Positions 38,628-50,227 are shown, counted from the first letter of the stretch. The stretch is 50,802 nucleotides of DNA from Sedimenticola sp. (GCA_026983675.1 JALSTP010000129.1:1-50802); one strand, 5' to 3'. The notes: generated by a model not told the origin, from the letters alone. Numbers and translations: made by a program.

Positions 38628-40616
38628 TCAGAACACCACGAACCAGGTCAGGAGCAACAGCAGACCCAGGATCATGGCGAACGCATAGTGATACAGATAG
38701 CCGGTCTGGATATGGCGGATGACGCCTGCCATCCAGCCCACTGTCCTTGCCGAACCATTGACGATCAGCCCGTCGATGAGCAATCGGTCGCCGGCCCGCC
38801 ACAGCAACTGGCCCACGGCGCGGCTGCCACCGCCGAACAGGAACTGGTAGGCCTCATCGAACCAGTACTTGTGGTCGAGCAGGGAATAGAGCCATTCCGC
38901 CTTGGCCTTCGCCTTGTCGGCAATGGACGGATCGCGCAGATAAACGTACCAGGCGGTGCCCAACCCGGCCATGGCCAGCCAAAACGGCAGGCCGAACAGA
39001 CCGTGCAGCATGAAGCTGAAGGATCCGTGGAACTCTTCACCCATCTCGTGCAGGACATTGTGGGCGTGACTCACGAAGAGCGCATTGCCGAACCAATCGC
39101 CGAACAGCATTGCCTTGATGGTGAGATATCCCAGCCCGATGGAGGGAATGGCAAGCAGCACCAGGGGCAAAGTCACCACCCAAGGGGATTCCTTGACGTG
39201 CTCAGCGGCATGCGCGTCGCGCGGTCCCTCGCCATGGAAGACGAGGAAGAACATGCGGAAAGAATAGAGCGCAGTGACAAAGACACCCAACAGCACCAGC
39301 AGATAGGCATAGCCGGAACCGGCGACCTCCGAGGCCGCCACCGCCTCGATGATGGCATCCTTGGAAAAGAATCCGGAGAAACCGGGGAAGCCGATCAACG
39401 CCAGCGACCCGATCAAGGCGGTGATCCAGGTGATGGGCATGCGCTTCCACAGGCCGCCCATGTTGCGGATATCCTGGTCGTGGTGCATGCCGATGATCAC
39501 TGAACCGGCAGCCAGGAACAACAGCGCTTTGAAGAAGGCATGGGTCATCAGGTGGAAGATGCCGGCGGCATAGGCCGAGGCGCCCAGCCCCACCATCATG
39601 TAACCGAGCTGGGAGAGCGTGGAATAGGCGATGACGCGCTTGATGTCGTTCTGCACAACGCCGATCAGGCCGGTGAAGAAGGCCGTAGTGGCGCCAATCA
39701 CCAAAATCACCGTAAGCGCCGTCTCGGAGAGTTCATAGAGCGGCGACATACGCGCCACCATGAAGACGCCGGCGGTGACCATGGTGGCAGCGTGGATCAG
39801 GGCCGAGATGGGCGTCGGACCTTCCATCGAGTCGGGCAACCACACGTGCAGCGGTACCTGAGCCGACTTGCCCATGGCGCCGATGAAGAGCAGGATGCCG
39901 ATGAGGCTCATCAGCGAGACGCCGCCAAACACCTGCACCTGGGTGTCGGCAAATTGCGGAGCCTGCCTGAATACCTCGGCATAGTCCAGGCTGTTGAAGT
40001 ACATGGCCACGGCAGCAATGCCGAGGATGAAACCGAAGTCGCCCACCCGGTTGACCAGGAATGCCTTGAGGTTGGCGAAGATGGCCGTCGGCCGTACCGC
40101 CCAGAAGCCGATCAGCAGATAGGAGACCAATCCCACCGCCTCCCAGCCGAAGAAGAGCTGCATGAAGTTGTTGGACATCACCAGCATCAGCATGGAGAAG
40201 GTGAACAGCGAGATGTAGGAGAAGAAGCGCTGATAGCTGTTGCGCCCCATCAGGCTGTCGTTGGGCCAGTTGTGCTCGTCATCGGCCATATAGCCGATGG
40301 TGTAGATATGCACACAGAAGGAGACAAAGGTGACCACGGACATCATCACGGCCGTGAGCGGATCGATCAGAAAGCCCACCTCCATGCGCAGTCCATCGCT
40401 CACCAGCCAGGTGTAGACCGGGCCGTTGAACACCCCAACGGTGCCCTGAATGAAGCCATTCAGTACATAGAACGCGAGCAGCGCCGAGATGCCCACCCCG
40501 GCGCTCGCCACCCAGTGCGCACCGGCCCTGCCGATACGTCCCCCGAAGAAGCCGGCGATGATCGCCCCCAGGAGCGGGAACAGCACGATTGCCAGATAGA
40601 TCTTTTCCATGCCCAT
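38628..40616 (-). CDS. nuoL: NADH-quinone oxidoreductase subunit L
   Basis: Distal antiporter-like subunit with the long lateral helix; 662 residues. Motifs: FFGWEAVGLVSYLLIGFW, KSAQVPLHVWLPDSMEGPTPISALIHAATMVTAGVFM, NDIKRVIAYSTLSQLGYMMVGLG and a C-terminal membrane helix after a long amphipathic stretch. Start at ATG 40614-40616 with AAGGGG 5 nt upstream; a GTG at 40622 and an ATG at 40610 are alternatives. Two bases separate it from the nuoK stop. Confidence 0.96.
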   Translation of the reverse strand: MGMEKIYLAIVLFPLLGAIIAGFFGGRIGRAGAHWVASAGVGISALLAFYVLNGFIQGTVGVFNGPVYTWLVSDGLRMEVGFLIDPLTAVMMSVVTFVSFCVHIYTIGYMADDEHNWPNDSLMGRNSYQRFFSYISLFTFSMLMLVMSNNFMQLFFGWEAVGLVSYLLIGFWAVRPTAIFANLKAFLVNRVGDFGFILGIAAVAMYFNSLDYAEVFRQAPQFADTQVQVFGGVSLMSLIGILLFIGAMGKSAQVPLHVWLPDSMEGPTPISALIHAATMVTAGVFMVARMSPLYELSETALTVILVIGATTAFFTGLIGVVQNDIKRVIAYSTLSQLGYMMVGLGASAYAAGIFHLMTHAFFKALLFLAAGSVIIGMHHDQDIRNMGGLWKRMPITWITALIGSLALIGFPGFSGFFSKDAIIEAVAASEVAGSGYAYLLVLLGVFVTALYSFRMFFLVFHGEGPRDAHAAEHVKESPWVVTLPLVLLAIPSIGLGYLTIKAMLFGDWFGNALFVSHAHNVLHEMGEEFHGSFSFMLHGLFGLPFWLAMAGLGTAWYVYLRDPSIADKAKAKAEWLYSLLDHKYWFDEAYQFLFGGGSRAVGQLLWRAGDRLLIDGLIVNGSARTVGWMAGVIRHIQTGYLYHYAFAMILGLLLLLTWFVVF

Positions 40617-40618
40617 GC

Positions 40619-40924
40619 TCACCCCTTCAAGGTGTCGAGGTCGTCCACGTTGATACTGTGCCGGGCGCGGAACAGCACCACCAGGATAGCCAGGCCGATG
40701 GCGGCCTCGGCCGCGGCCACGGTGAGGATGAAGAAGACGAATACCTGCCCCACCGTATCATTGAGAAAATGGGAGAAGGCGATGAAATTCATGTTCACCG
40801 CAAGCAGCATCAACTCCACACACATCAACAGGACAATGACGTTCTTGCGATTGAGGAAGATCCCCGCCACGCTGACGGCGAACAGGATCGCCCCCAGGAT
40901 CAGATAGTCGGATAGCGCGATCAT
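40619..40924 (-). CDS. nuoK: NADH-quinone oxidoreductase subunit K
   Basis: Small membrane subunit of 101 residues with three helices, homologous to MrpC. The conserved Glu residues of the central membrane channel are visible in [13 protein letters not shown] and [13 protein letters not shown]. Its ATG overlaps the nuoJ stop as ATGA. Confidence 0.97.
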   Translation of the reverse strand: MIALSDYLILGAILFAVSVAGIFLNRKNVIVLLMCVELMLLAVNMNFIAFSHFLNDTVGQVFVFFILTVAAAEAAIGLAILVVLFRARHSINVDDLDTLKG

Positions 40925-41535
40925 TTGATCTCCATCTTCTTTTCGCCGGGCACTTCCACAATGCGCACCCGGTCGTTGCGGCGCACCGCGATCTGCTGCG
41001 TCGGGTTCTGATAGCGGGTGCCCGGCCGTCTGCGCAGGGTGAGGCGGATGGCGGCGATGATCGCCACCAGCAGGATCACCGCCGCAATCTCGAACGGGTA
41101 CATGTAGACGGTATAGAGAACACCGCCAAGTTCCCGGGTGTTGCTGTAGTCCGCCGGATGCGCCGCCGGCAGTTTCCAATGATCGAACCCAAAATGGGCG
41201 GGGCCCACCACCAGCGCGATCTCCGCCACCATGAGGACCGCCACCAACAGACCCACGGGCAGGTAGCGGATAAAACCTGCCCGCATTGCGTCGGTGTCGA
41301 TATCGAGCATCATCACCACGAAAAGGAACAGCACCATCACCGCGCCCACATAGACCAGCACCAGGGTGATGGCGAGAAACTCCGCCTCCATCAACATCCA
41401 GATCATGGCGCTGGTGAAGAAGGCCAACACCAGGAACAGAGCCGAATGCACCGCATTCCGGCGTGATACCACCATTACGGCGGCAAACACCAGGATGATG
41501 GCAAACACATAGAACAGAAACTTTTCGAATGTCAT
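40921..41535 (-). CDS. nuoJ: NADH-quinone oxidoreductase subunit J
   Basis: Five-helix membrane subunit, 204 residues, forming with K and A the channel next to the quinone site. The start [17 protein letters not shown] is at 41533-41535. The third-helix motif [24 protein letters not shown], with the pi-bulge region, is characteristic. The C-terminus has a charged tail ending in PGEKKMEIK. The frame continues 34 codons upstream as shadow. Confidence 0.96.
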   Translation of the reverse strand: MTFEKFLFYVFAIILVFAAVMVVSRRNAVHSALFLVLAFFTSAMIWMLMEAEFLAITLVLVYVGAVMVLFLFVVMMLDIDTDAMRAGFIRYLPVGLLVAVLMVAEIALVVGPAHFGFDHWKLPAAHPADYSNTRELGGVLYTVYMYPFEIAAVILLVAIIAAIRLTLRRRPGTRYQNPTQQIAVRRNDRVRIVEVPGEKKMEIK

Positions 41536-41578
41536 CGGCTCTTCCCGTCGGCAATCTGCGCCGACAGTCCTGTAGTCC

Positions 41579-42067
41579 TCATCTGTAGGGCGCCTGCGCC
41601 GCACGGTCCGCAGCGATCTGCGCCTCGTATTTGTCACCCACGGCCAGCAGTTTGTCCTTGGTCATCACCGCGTCCTCGCGGTTCTCGAAATGATATTCGT
41701 AGATGCGCGTCTCCACGATGGCATCCACCGGGCACGACTCTTCACAAAAGCCGCAATAGATGCACTTGAACAGGTCGATGTCGTAGCGCGTGGTGCGCCG
41801 CTGACCGTCCTCGCGCGGCGCCGCCTCTATGGTGATCGCCAGCGCCGGGCAGGTAGCCTCACACAGTTTGCAGGCGATGCAGCGCTCCTCGCCGTTGGGG
41901 TAACGGCGCTGGGCATGTAGGCCGCGAAAGCGCGGCGAAACCGGCGCCTTCTCCTCGGGATACTGGACGGTGAACTTGCGCCGGAACAGGTAACGCCCGG
42001 TCACGCTCATGCCCTTGAAGAGTTCGAGCAGGAAAAGGCTCTTGATGTAATTGCGCAATGCGTTCAT
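41579..42067 (-). CDS. nuoI: NADH-quinone oxidoreductase subunit I
   Basis: Ferredoxin-like subunit carrying clusters N6a and N6b, on the electron path to NuoB. 162 residues; the two CxxCxxCxxxCP motifs are [12 protein letters not shown] and [12 protein letters not shown], and [13 protein letters not shown] precedes the first. It starts [19 protein letters not shown], 13 bp after nuoH. Confidence 0.97.
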   Translation of the reverse strand: MNALRNYIKSLFLLELFKGMSVTGRYLFRRKFTVQYPEEKAPVSPRFRGLHAQRRYPNGEERCIACKLCEATCPALAITIEAAPREDGQRRTTRYDIDLFKCIYCGFCEESCPVDAIVETRIYEYHFENREDAVMTKDKLLAVGDKYEAQIAADRAAQAPYR

Positions 42068-42080
42068 GACATGCTCCGCC

Positions 42081-43136
42081 TCAATCGAACCACCAGGGAA
42101 GACGATAGACCACCGCCAGCCCGACCACCAGAATCCAGACGATGGTGATGGGGATGAACACCTTCCAGCCGAGGCGCATGATCTGGTCGTAGCGGAACCG
42201 GGGAAAGGTCGCCCGGAACCAGAGAAACAGGAACATAAACACGAAGGTCTTCAGCACCAGCCAGATGAACCCGGGCACCCAGTCGAACAACGGCCCGAGC
42301 AGCGGCCAGCCATGGAACGGTGACAACCAGCCGCCCATGAACATCAGCGCGGTGAGCGCCGAGATCAGGATCATGTTGGCGTATTCGGCGAGGAAGAATA
42401 CGGCAAACGTCATGCCAGAGTAGTCCACATGGAAGCCGGCCACGATCTCGGACTCGCCTTCCGCCACGTCGAAGGGGGCGCGGTTGGTCTCCGCCACGCC
42501 GGAGATGAAATAGATCACGAACAGCGGCAGCAACGGCAGCCAGAACCAGTGGAAGATACCACCCTCCTGCGCCTCGACGATCTCCACCAGGTTGAGCGAT
42601 CCCGCGGCCACCAGCACCCCGACCAGGGCGAAGCCCATCGCGATCTCGTAGGAGACGATCTGGGCCGCCGAGCGCATGGCGCCGAGAAAGGCGTATTTGG
42701 AATTGGAGGCCCAGCCGGCGATGATGACGCCATAGACCCCCATGGAGGTCAGCGCCAGGATGTAGAGCAACCCCGCGTTGACGTTGGCCAACACCATCTC
42801 AGGACCGAAGGGAAACACTGCCCAGGCGGCCAGGGCCGGCGCAATACTCAGCATGGGCGCCATCAGAAACAGGAACTTGTTGGCGCCGGTGGGGATAACG
42901 ATCTCCTTGAACATCAGCTTGACCGCATCCGCAATGGGCTGCAGCCAACCGCGTGGGCCCACGCGGTTGGGGCCGATGCGCACCTGCATGTAGCCGATAA
43001 TCTTGCGCTCGGCGTAGGTGTAGTAGGCCACCAGCAGCATCAGGGGGGCGACGATGATGACGATACGCACCAGGATCCAGATCACCGTCTGCAGATCCTG
43101 TGGCAACGCATTCCAGAGATCGACGAAGAAACCCAT
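42081..43136 (-). CDS. nuoH: NADH-quinone oxidoreductase subunit H
   Basis: Eight-helix membrane subunit forming the quinone entry chamber. 351 residues. Signatures: [20 protein letters not shown] near residue 50, [25 protein letters not shown] with the acidic loop that couples quinone chemistry to proton movement, and [17 protein letters not shown] near the end. Six bases after nuoG. Confidence 0.97.
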   Translation of the reverse strand: MGFFVDLWNALPQDLQTVIWILVRIVIIVAPLMLLVAYYTYAERKIIGYMQVRIGPNRVGPRGWLQPIADAVKLMFKEIVIPTGANKFLFLMAPMLSIAPALAAWAVFPFGPEMVLANVNAGLLYILALTSMGVYGVIIAGWASNSKYAFLGAMRSAAQIVSYEIAMGFALVGVLVAAGSLNLVEIVEAQEGGIFHWFWLPLLPLFVIYFISGVAETNRAPFDVAEGESEIVAGFHVDYSGMTFAVFFLAEYANMILISALTALMFMGGWLSPFHGWPLLGPLFDWVPGFIWLVLKTFVFMFLFLWFRATFPRFRYDQIMRLGWKVFIPITIVWILVVGLAVVYRLPWWFD

Positions 43137-43142
43137 GGTCCC

Positions 43143-45512
43143 CTACCCCTTTTCCAGTCCGACTGCGCCGAAGGGAACACCCAGTCCCGCGCTGCCCGGC
43201 ACGCCAGCCGGGATACGCACACACCCGTCCGGTACCGCCGGGTCGATTTCGAGCGGCAGAGTCACCGAATTTTCGCCCTGGGTCACCCGCACTTCGCGCG
43301 CGTCCGCCAAGCCCGCCCGCGCCGCCTCCGTGGGGTTGAGGCTCACAAAACCCGTGGTGGCATCCGGCGTATGCTGCAATGCGCCGGCACGCCGCACCAG
43401 CGTGTCCGCCGCATAGATCGGAACATCGCCCGCACGCACCAGCCCGTCATTCTGCAACATCAAAGCTGCATCGCCGAGTTCGATCTCGCCGGCGGCCGGT
43501 TCGAACCCTTCGCACTCCGCCTCCAGCTCGCTGCGAACGGCATCCGCACTCTCATAGTCGAAACCCTCCAGGCCGAGCAGATTGCCCAGCACCCGAAGGA
43601 TCTTCCAGGCCGGCCGCGCCTTGCCCACGGGGGCCACCACTCCACGCGCGCCCTGCCAGGTCCCTTCGCCATTGACGTAGGTACCGGACGTCTCGGCGAA
43701 GAGCGCCATGGGCAGCATCACATCGGCCACCTGCTCCAGCGTCGGGGTCCGGTAGGCGGTGAGGGCGACCACGCATTCGGCCCCGGCCAACGTGGCGACC
43801 GCACCCGCGGGGTTGGCGCAATCGAGTTCCGGGTCGATACCCGCGATCAGATAGGTCCTGAGCCCCTTCTCCAGCATGGCGCCAGCATCCAGGGCGGCCG
43901 CGTCCGTCCGTTTCCAGCCCGGCAACCGCCCCGCTTCCGCCCCGGCGATCGCCGCGCCGACGCTGTTGGCCGCGACGGGAAGATAACCCAACCCGGCGCC
44001 CACCGTCTGTGCCAGCTCTGAGGCCAAAGCCTGCAGCAGCACATAGTCGGGATGGGCCGCCGCCAGGTTGCCGAGCAGGATGCGGCCATGCCCGGCGTCC
44101 CTCAACCTCTGGGCGATGGCTTTATGGCGATCATCGGGTTTGGCGCCATCGATGCGTTTTTTCAGATCCCCTGTCGCCTTGACGCCCGCCGCCTTGGCGA
44201 TAGCCGCCAGCTCCGCCACCATGGACGCCGGGGAGACCGCAATCTGTTCCGCGTCATGGCTCAGCGGGACCTCGAAGGGATTGAGCAAGGCGACATAGGC
44301 CCCCTTGAGCGCCGCCTTGCGCAGACGGTGCGCCAGCAGGGGCTGCTCCTTGCGGGTATGGGAACCAATCACCAACGCCGCATCCACATCTTCCAGATCG
44401 GCGATGGCCCCATTCAGCCAGGGAAACGGGGGGTGGTCGCCAAGGCTGCGAAAGTCGGTCTGACGCAGGCGGTGATCGATGTTGCCGCTGCCGAGGCCAC
44501 GGGTGAGTTTCTGCGCCAGATAGAGCTCCTCCACCGTACTGGTGGGTGCGATCAGGGTGCCGAACTGGGCGGAGTCAGACCCCATGGCCGCCCTGAGGCC
44601 GTTCACTGCCGCCTCCAGGGCCTCTTCCCACTCCACCTCGCGCCACGCGCCGTTGTCCTTGAGCATGGGCTGCATCAGGCGGTCGCTGCTGTAGAGCCCC
44701 TCATAGCTGAAACGGTCGCGGTCGGAGATCCAGGTTTCGTTGATCGCCTCATTCTCCTTGGGGACGACGCGCATGACCTTTCCGTTCTGCACGTGAAGGT
44801 GGATGTTGGCGCCCACCGCATCGTGAGGGGCGATACCGTCGAACTGGGTCAACTCCCAGGCGCGGGCGCGGAAACGGAAGGGCTTGGAGGTGAGCGCGCC
44901 CACCGGACAGACATCGATGATGTTGCCGGAGAGTTCGGAGTTGAGAGCGTGTTCAACGTAGGTGCCGATGCGCATGTGTTCGCCGCGGCCGGTCGCGCCC
45001 AGTTCCCGAATGCCGGCGATCTCGGCACCAAAGCGCACGCAGCGGGTACAGTGAATGCAGCGGGTCATGTCCGTGGACACCAGCGGCCCGAGGTCGGGAT
45101 TGGGCACCACCCGCTTGGCCTCGACGAAACGGGAGACATCTCCGCCATACCCCATGGCCACGTCCTGCAACTCGCACTCGCCGCCCTGGTCGCAGATGGG
45201 GCAATCCAGCGGGTGGTTGATGAGCAGGAACTCCATGGTCCCCTTCTGCGCCGCGATGGCCTTGGGCGATCGCGTGTAGACCTTCATGCCATCGTTTACC
45301 GGGGTGGCGCAGGCGGGCAGGGGCTTGGGCACGTTCTCCACTTCCACCAGGCACATGCGGCAGTTGGCGGCGACGGAGAGCTTCTTGTGGTAGCAGAAGC
45401 GCGGGATGGGGATGCCGGCGGCGTCCGTGACATTGATGAGCATGTCACCGGCCTTCGCCTGGATCTCCCGGCCATCCACCTCGATGGTTACTGTTGCCCG
45501 ATCTTCTGACAT
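43143..45512 (-). CDS. nuoG: NADH-quinone oxidoreductase subunit G
   Basis: Largest peripheral-arm subunit, 789 residues, shorter than the 900-residue enteric form. N-terminal [2Fe-2S] N1b site: PRFCYHKKLSVAANCRMCLVE. Then the His/Cys N5 motif HPLDCPICDQGGECELQD and the N4 motif RCIHCTRCVRF with NIIDVCPVGAL. The remainder is a molybdopterin-oxidoreductase-like domain that has no cofactor role in this family. The C-terminal part, rich in Ala/Gly, is the least conserved. Start ATG at 45510-45512; 31 bp after nuoF. Confidence 0.96.
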   Translation of the reverse strand: MSEDRATVTIEVDGREIQAKAGDMLINVTDAAGIPIPRFCYHKKLSVAANCRMCLVEVENVPKPLPACATPVNDGMKVYTRSPKAIAAQKGTMEFLLINHPLDCPICDQGGECELQDVAMGYGGDVSRFVEAKRVVPNPDLGPLVSTDMTRCIHCTRCVRFGAEIAGIRELGATGRGEHMRIGTYVEHALNSELSGNIIDVCPVGALTSKPFRFRARAWELTQFDGIAPHDAVGANIHLHVQNGKVMRVVPKENEAINETWISDRDRFSYEGLYSSDRLMQPMLKDNGAWREVEWEEALEAAVNGLRAAMGSDSAQFGTLIAPTSTVEELYLAQKLTRGLGSGNIDHRLRQTDFRSLGDHPPFPWLNGAIADLEDVDAALVIGSHTRKEQPLLAHRLRKAALKGAYVALLNPFEVPLSHDAEQIAVSPASMVAELAAIAKAAGVKATGDLKKRIDGAKPDDRHKAIAQRLRDAGHGRILLGNLAAAHPDYVLLQALASELAQTVGAGLGYLPVAANSVGAAIAGAEAGRLPGWKRTDAAALDAGAMLEKGLRTYLIAGIDPELDCANPAGAVATLAGAECVVALTAYRTPTLEQVADVMLPMALFAETSGTYVNGEGTWQGARGVVAPVGKARPAWKILRVLGNLLGLEGFDYESADAVRSELEAECEGFEPAAGEIELGDAALMLQNDGLVRAGDVPIYAADTLVRRAGALQHTPDATTGFVSLNPTEAARAGLADAREVRVTQGENSVTLPLEIDPAVPDGCVRIPAGVPGSAGLGVPFGAVGLEKG

Positions 45513-45543
45513 TGGCGTTGCTCTCTACCCTGCGCGTCCCGAA

Positions 45544-46836
45544 TCAGTTTGAATTACCATTGCCATTGCCGCCCACCATGCATCTGCCGTGCTCGACGTG
45601 ATACGCAAATTCGTCACGAAAATGCCGCAACATGCCGGAGACCGGCATCGCCGCCGCATCGCCCAGGGCGCAGATGGTGCGACCGGGAATCTTGGTTGCC
45701 ACGTCGTCGAGCAGATCCAGATCCTCGGGACGCCCCTGCCCGGTCTCGATACGATGCACCACGCGATAGAGCCACCCGGTGCCCTCGCGGCATGGCGTAC
45801 ACTGGCCGCAAGACTCTTCGTGATAAAAGTAGGACATGCGCTCCAGCACCTTGACCATGCAGTTGCTGTCGTCCAGCACGATCACCGCCCCCGATCCCAG
45901 CATGGAACCCGCCTTCTGGATGGCGTCGTAATCCATGGTCAGGTCCATCATCTGCGCGCCCGGGATCACTGGCGCGGAGGAGCCACCGGGGATCACCGCC
46001 TTGAGCTGGCGACCCTCCTTCATGCCGCCGGCCAACTCCAGCAGCTCGGCGAAGGGCATGCCCATGCGCACTTCGAACACCCCTGGGTTGTTGACGTTAC
46101 CGGAGACGGCAAACAGTTTGGTGCCACCGCTGTTTTCCACCCCCAGCTCACGAAACCAATCACCGCCTTGGCGCAGGATTTCGGGGATGGAGGCGAGCGA
46201 CTCGGTGTTGTTGATGATCGTGGGCCTTCCATAGAGTCCAAACTGGGCCGGGAACGGCGGCTTGAAGCGTGGCTGGCCTTTCTTGCCCTCGATGGACTCC
46301 AACAGCGCCGTTTCCTCGCCGCAGATGTAAGCCCCGGCGCCGAGATGGGCGTGCAGTTCGAAATCGAAGCCGGAGCCCAGGATGTCGTCACCGAGGAAGC
46401 CCGCCTCGCGCGCCTCCTCCAGCGCCGCCTCGAAACGCTCGTACGGTTCCCAGAACTCGCCCCGGATGTAGTTATAACCACGGCGGGCGCCGATCACATA
46501 GGCAGCGATGGCCATGCCTTCGATGAGCTGATGGGGGTTGTATCGCAGGATATCCCGGTCTTTGAAAGTGCCCGGCTCCCCCTCGTCCGAGTTGCAGACG
46601 ATGTACTTCTCGCCCGGCGCATCACGATTAATGAAGCCCCATTTGACGCCGGTGGGAAAGCCCGCCCCGCCACGGCCGCGAAGGCCTGACTTTTTGACCT
46701 CTTCGATAATCTCCGATGGCGGGGTCTGCTCCTTGAGTATTCGACTCAGCACTTCGTAGCCGCCACGGCTCTGGTACTGCTCAAGCAACCAGGGGCGGTC
46801 GAGGTCGAGGGTGCGGAAACAGACTTCATTCGCCAT
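45544..46836 (-). CDS. nuoF: NADH-quinone oxidoreductase subunit F
   Basis: Contains the NADH and FMN sites and cluster N3. 430 residues. Motifs: [17 protein letters not shown] (NADH), [34 protein letters not shown] (FMN), and [15 protein letters not shown] for the [4Fe-4S] N3 cluster. The C-terminus is a Gly/Asn tract (GGNGNGNSN), an unusual low-complexity tail. Six bases after nuoE. Confidence 0.97.
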   Translation of the reverse strand: MANEVCFRTLDLDRPWLLEQYQSRGGYEVLSRILKEQTPPSEIIEEVKKSGLRGRGGAGFPTGVKWGFINRDAPGEKYIVCNSDEGEPGTFKDRDILRYNPHQLIEGMAIAAYVIGARRGYNYIRGEFWEPYERFEAALEEAREAGFLGDDILGSGFDFELHAHLGAGAYICGEETALLESIEGKKGQPRFKPPFPAQFGLYGRPTIINNTESLASIPEILRQGGDWFRELGVENSGGTKLFAVSGNVNNPGVFEVRMGMPFAELLELAGGMKEGRQLKAVIPGGSSAPVIPGAQMMDLTMDYDAIQKAGSMLGSGAVIVLDDSNCMVKVLERMSYFYHEESCGQCTPCREGTGWLYRVVHRIETGQGRPEDLDLLDDVATKIPGRTICALGDAAAMPVSGMLRHFRDEFAYHVEHGRCMVGGNGNGNSN

Positions 46837-46842
46837 TGCGTG

Positions 46843-47352
46843 TCACTCCAGCCCGTCCAGAATGGAATCGACGATCTCGGGGGTGAGATTTTCGTAGTAT
46901 TGTTTGCCGATCTGGAACATGGGCGCGCCCCCGCAAGCCCCCAGACACTCCACCTCTTTCAGGGTGAATTTGCCGTCTTCGGTGGTCTCTCCAAGGCGGA
47001 TGCCCAGACGCTTCTCCAAGTGCTCGACGATCTTGTCCGAACCGTTGATCATGCATGAAACATTGGTGCAGACGCAGATCTTGTGCCTGCCCACCGGCTT
47101 GAGTTCATACATGGAGTAAAAGGTCGCCACCTCGTAGACGGCAATGGGCGGCATGTCGAGATAGGCGGCCACATCGTTCATCAGCTCCGTGGTCAGCCAG
47201 CCGCCATTTGCGTCCTGTACGATGCGCAGGGCCGCCATCACTGCCGATTGTTTCCATTCCGGCGGATACTTGGCGATCCAGGCATCGATCTCCTCGCGCA
47301 CTTCGGGCGAGAAGAGGCCGTCTTTGTCCCTTTCTTGAAGTGCACTGCTCAT
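46843..47352 (-). CDS. nuoE: NADH-quinone oxidoreductase subunit E
   Basis: Thioredoxin-like [2Fe-2S] subunit (cluster N1a), 169 residues. Ligands lie in CVCTNVSCM and CLGACGGAP. The N-terminal helical bundle includes [25 protein letters not shown]. The start overlaps the nuoD stop as ATGA. Confidence 0.97.
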   Translation of the reverse strand: MSSALQERDKDGLFSPEVREEIDAWIAKYPPEWKQSAVMAALRIVQDANGGWLTTELMNDVAAYLDMPPIAVYEVATFYSMYELKPVGRHKICVCTNVSCMINGSDKIVEHLEKRLGIRLGETTEDGKFTLKEVECLGACGGAPMFQIGKQYYENLTPEIVDSILDGLE

Positions 47353-48608
47353 CGGTCGATCTCTCCGAAGACGATATCCATGGTGCCGATCACCGCCACC
47401 ACGTCGGCCAGCATGTGGCCCTTGACCATCTCGTCCATCGCCGCCAGATGGGGAAAACCCGGCGCCCTGAGTTTCAGCCGGAAGGGCTTGTTGGCGCCGT
47501 CCGAGATGAGGTAGCAGCCGAATTCACCCTTTGGCGCCTCCACTGCGGCATAGACCTCTCCGGGCGGCGGGCAGTAGCCCTCGGTGAAGAGTTTGAAATG
47601 GTGGATCAGCGCCTCCATGTCATTCTTCATCGTTGCGCGGCGCGGGGGCGCGATTTTGTGGTCGTCGATCATCACCGGACCGGGGTTGGCCCGCAACCAG
47701 TCCACACACTGCTTGATGATACGGTTGGACTGACGCAATTCCTCGACGCGCACCAGGTAGCGGTCGTAGCTATCGCCATTGACGCCTACGGGAATGTCGA
47801 AATCCACCTCGTCGTAAGCGGCATAAGGCTGCTTCTTGCGCAGGTCCCACGCAACCCCGGAACCACGCAGCATGGGGCCCGTGAAGCCAAGCTGCATGGC
47901 CCGCTCCGGCGACACTGCGCCGATCCCTACAGTGCGCTGTTTCCAGATACGGTTATCGGTGAGCAGGGTCTCGTATTCGTCGATGTAGCCGGGAAAACGG
48001 CGGGTGAAGTCCTCGATGAAATCGAGCAGCGAGCCTTTGCGGTTCTCGTTGCGCCGGGCGATCTCGTCGGCGCTGTGCCACTTCGAGTCCTTCACCTCGT
48101 ATTCGGGCATCTTGTCCGGCAGGTCACGGTAGACGCCCCCCGGCCGGTAGTAGGTGGCGTGCATCCGCGCACCGGAGACTGCCTCGTAACAGTCCATCAG
48201 ATCCTCGCGCTCGCGGAAGCAATAGAGAAAGACCGTCATCGCACCCACGTCGAGGGCATGGGTGCCCAGCCACATCATGTGGTTGAGGATGCGGGTGATC
48301 TCATCGAACATCGTGCGGATGTAGCGCGCACGAATTGGCGGCTCGATACCCAGCAGCTTCTCGATGGCCATCACATAGGCGTGCTCGTTGCACATCATAG
48401 AGACATAATCGAGCCGGTCCATGTAGCCGATGCTCTGGTTATAGGGCTTGGATTCGGCGAGTTTCTCCGTGGCGCGGTGCAGCAGGCCAATGTGCGGGTC
48501 CGCCCGCTGGATCACCTCGCCGTCCATTTCCAGCACTAACCGCAGCACGCCATGTGCAGCGGGATGCTGCGGACCGAAGTTGAGGGTATAGTTGCGGATC
48601 TCAGGCAT
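47349..48608 (-). CDS. nuoD: NADH-quinone oxidoreductase subunit D
   Basis: 49-kDa subunit lining the quinone pocket, related to [NiFe] hydrogenase large subunits but lacking the Ni-binding cysteine pairs. 419 residues, with [22 protein letters not shown] at the N-terminus, the quinone-region motif [12 protein letters not shown], and the C-terminal DIVFGEIDR. It is a separate gene from nuoC, unlike the fused enteric form. Its start overlaps the nuoC stop by 8 nt. Confidence 0.97.
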   Translation of the reverse strand: MPEIRNYTLNFGPQHPAAHGVLRLVLEMDGEVIQRADPHIGLLHRATEKLAESKPYNQSIGYMDRLDYVSMMCNEHAYVMAIEKLLGIEPPIRARYIRTMFDEITRILNHMMWLGTHALDVGAMTVFLYCFREREDLMDCYEAVSGARMHATYYRPGGVYRDLPDKMPEYEVKDSKWHSADEIARRNENRKGSLLDFIEDFTRRFPGYIDEYETLLTDNRIWKQRTVGIGAVSPERAMQLGFTGPMLRGSGVAWDLRKKQPYAAYDEVDFDIPVGVNGDSYDRYLVRVEELRQSNRIIKQCVDWLRANPGPVMIDDHKIAPPRRATMKNDMEALIHHFKLFTEGYCPPPGEVYAAVEAPKGEFGCYLISDGANKPFRLKLRAPGFPHLAAMDEMVKGHMLADVVAVIGTMDIVFGEIDR

Positions 48609-49320
48609 CGGGCGCTTCCGTCTTTTCGATCGTTTCCGGCGTGTAGGACTTGCCGCTGCGGATCACTCGGGGCACCAGGGTGCGCGGTTGTGTCGCCACG
48701 GGTTCGTAGACTACCCGCCCTTTCTCCGGGTCGTAACGCATTTCCACCTCGCCCACGAGCGGGAAATCCTTGCGGAAGGGATGACCGATAAAACCATAGT
48801 CGGTGAGGATGCGCCGCAGATCCGGATGACCATCGAACATGATGCCAAAGAGATCGAACGCCTCGCGTTCGAACCAGTTGGCCGCGTTCCACACCTCCAC
48901 CAGGGAATCCACCACTGGGAATCCGGTGTCAAGAAAGGTGCGCAGACGCAAGCGAACGTTCTTGCTGAACGAAAGTAGATGGACGACCACCGCGAAACGC
49001 CGGGGCTGATGGGGGTCGATTTCCAGACCACGTTCTGCGCCCCGGCTGAACCCGCCGCTGGAGGCCGCCTCCGTGGCCCACTCGGCCTGGCCATAGCCGG
49101 CATAGTCCACACCGCAAAGGTCAGTGAGCTCTTCGAAACCGAACGCCTCATCGTCCCGAAGGATAAAGGCCGCCTCGCGCCAGACCTCGCGCGGCAGTTC
49201 CAGCGTCACTTCGCCCCGATCCTGATGGAGTTCACCGCCTTTGTCGGCAAAGCGCTCCTGAACGGCATGCGTCAGGGCATCCAGGCGCTGCTCGGGGGTG
49301 GTCTGCTCGTTCTCGCTCAT
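48601..49320 (-). CDS. nuoC: NADH-quinone oxidoreductase subunit C
   Basis: 30-kDa peripheral subunit, 239 residues, without cofactors. The family signature [39 protein letters not shown] is complete. About 30 N-terminal residues are polar and variable, and an insertion near residues 85-105 is rich in Gly/Ser. 9 bp after nuoB. Confidence 0.97.
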   Translation of the reverse strand: MSENEQTTPEQRLDALTHAVQERFADKGGELHQDRGEVTLELPREVWREAAFILRDDEAFGFEELTDLCGVDYAGYGQAEWATEAASSGGFSRGAERGLEIDPHQPRRFAVVVHLLSFSKNVRLRLRTFLDTGFPVVDSLVEVWNAANWFEREAFDLFGIMFDGHPDLRRILTDYGFIGHPFRKDFPLVGEVEMRYDPEKGRVVYEPVATQPRTLVPRVIRSGKSYTPETIEKTEAPDA

Positions 49321-49329
49321 GCCTTTCCC

Positions 49330-49806
49330 TTAGCGCGCGATGGTGTTGGTGCGCCGGATTTTCTCCTGCAACTGCAGGACCCCATAGAGCAGCGCCTCCG
49401 CAGTCGGTGGGCAACCGGGCACATAAATGTCCACCGGCACCACGCGGTCACAACCACGCACCACCGAATAGGAGTAATGGTAGTAACCGCCCCCATTGGC
49501 GCAAGACCCCATGGAGATCACCCAGCGCGGCTCGGCCATCTGGTCATAGACCTTGCGCAACGCCGGGGCCATCTTGTTGACAAGGGTGCCTGCCACGATC
49601 ATCACGTCGGACTGGCGGGGACTGGGACGAAACACAATGCCGAAGCGGTCCATGTCATACCGGGCCGCTGCGGCATGCATCATCTCTACCGCGCAACAGG
49701 CAAGCCCGAAGGTCATGGGCCACATCGAACCGGTCCGCGCCCAATTGATGAGTTTGTCCGCCGTGGTGGTAACCACGCCTTTTTCGAGAATGCCCTCTAC
49801 TCCCAC
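49330..49806 (-). CDS. nuoB: NADH-quinone oxidoreductase subunit B
   Basis: 20-kDa subunit holding cluster N2, the last electron carrier before quinone. 158 residues; ligands lie in [18 protein letters not shown] and [13 protein letters not shown] start at 49804-49806 ([22 protein letters not shown]) overlaps the end of nuoA by 10 nt, with a G-rich ribosome site inside nuoA. The frame extends 73 codons into nuoA but that part is shadow, and family members begin at this point. Confidence 0.95.
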   Translation of the reverse strand: MGVEGILEKGVVTTTADKLINWARTGSMWPMTFGLACCAVEMMHAAAARYDMDRFGIVFRPSPRQSDVMIVAGTLVNKMAPALRKVYDQMAEPRWVISMGSCANGGGYYHYSYSVVRGCDRVVPVDIYVPGCPPTAEALLYGVLQLQEKIRRTNTIAR

Positions 49807-50153
49807 TCCAGGGCCCCCTTCTTCCATTCGTATATAAAACCAATGACGAGAATGCCAAGAAACAAGGTCATGGCTACCAGACCAACGACGCCCAGCTTGT
49901 CGAGCACCACGGCCCAGGGAAATAGGAAGGCGATCTCGAGATCGAAGATAATGAACAGGATGGCCACGAGATAGTAGCGGACATCGAATTTCATGCGCGC
50001 ATCTTCGAAGGCCTCGAAACCGCATTCATAAGGGGAAAGCTTTTCGTTATCCGGGCGATGCGGGGAGAGCACAAAGCCCAGCACGATCATGGCAAGACCG
50101 ACGACAATGCCGACCGCCATAAATATGAGCACGGGCAAATAATTTTCAAGCAT
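49797..50153 (-). CDS. nuoA: NADH-quinone oxidoreductase subunit A
   Basis: Small membrane subunit, 118 residues, three helices. The motif [32 protein letters not shown] is diagnostic. First gene of the 14-gene operon, with a promoter about 75-105 bp upstream. Confidence 0.97.
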   Translation of the reverse strand: MLENYLPVLIFMAVGIVVGLAMIVLGFVLSPHRPDNEKLSPYECGFEAFEDARMKFDVRYYLVAILFIIFDLEIAFLFPWAVVLDKLGVVGLVAMTLFLGILVIGFIYEWKKGALEWE

Positions 50154-50227
50154 GGCTTGCGCCCCCCATCGGCTTGGTGATAGTTAGTTGTACAGCCGAT
50201 ACCCATCAACACTAGAAGGATGGCCCA

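Noticed and set aside
39540-40907. 455-residue plus-strand frame
   Set aside because: Antisense shadow of nuoL and nuoK, His/Glu/Gln-rich without motifs.
35629-40924. Possibility that nuoN/M/L/K belong to an Mrp antiporter or a membrane-bound hydrogenase
   Set aside because: They continue without break into nuoJ-A with NADH-, FMN- and N2-binding subunits, so they belong to complex I.
42429-44021. 530-residue plus-strand frame
   Set aside because: Antisense to nuoH and nuoG; the same composition bias as the other shadows.
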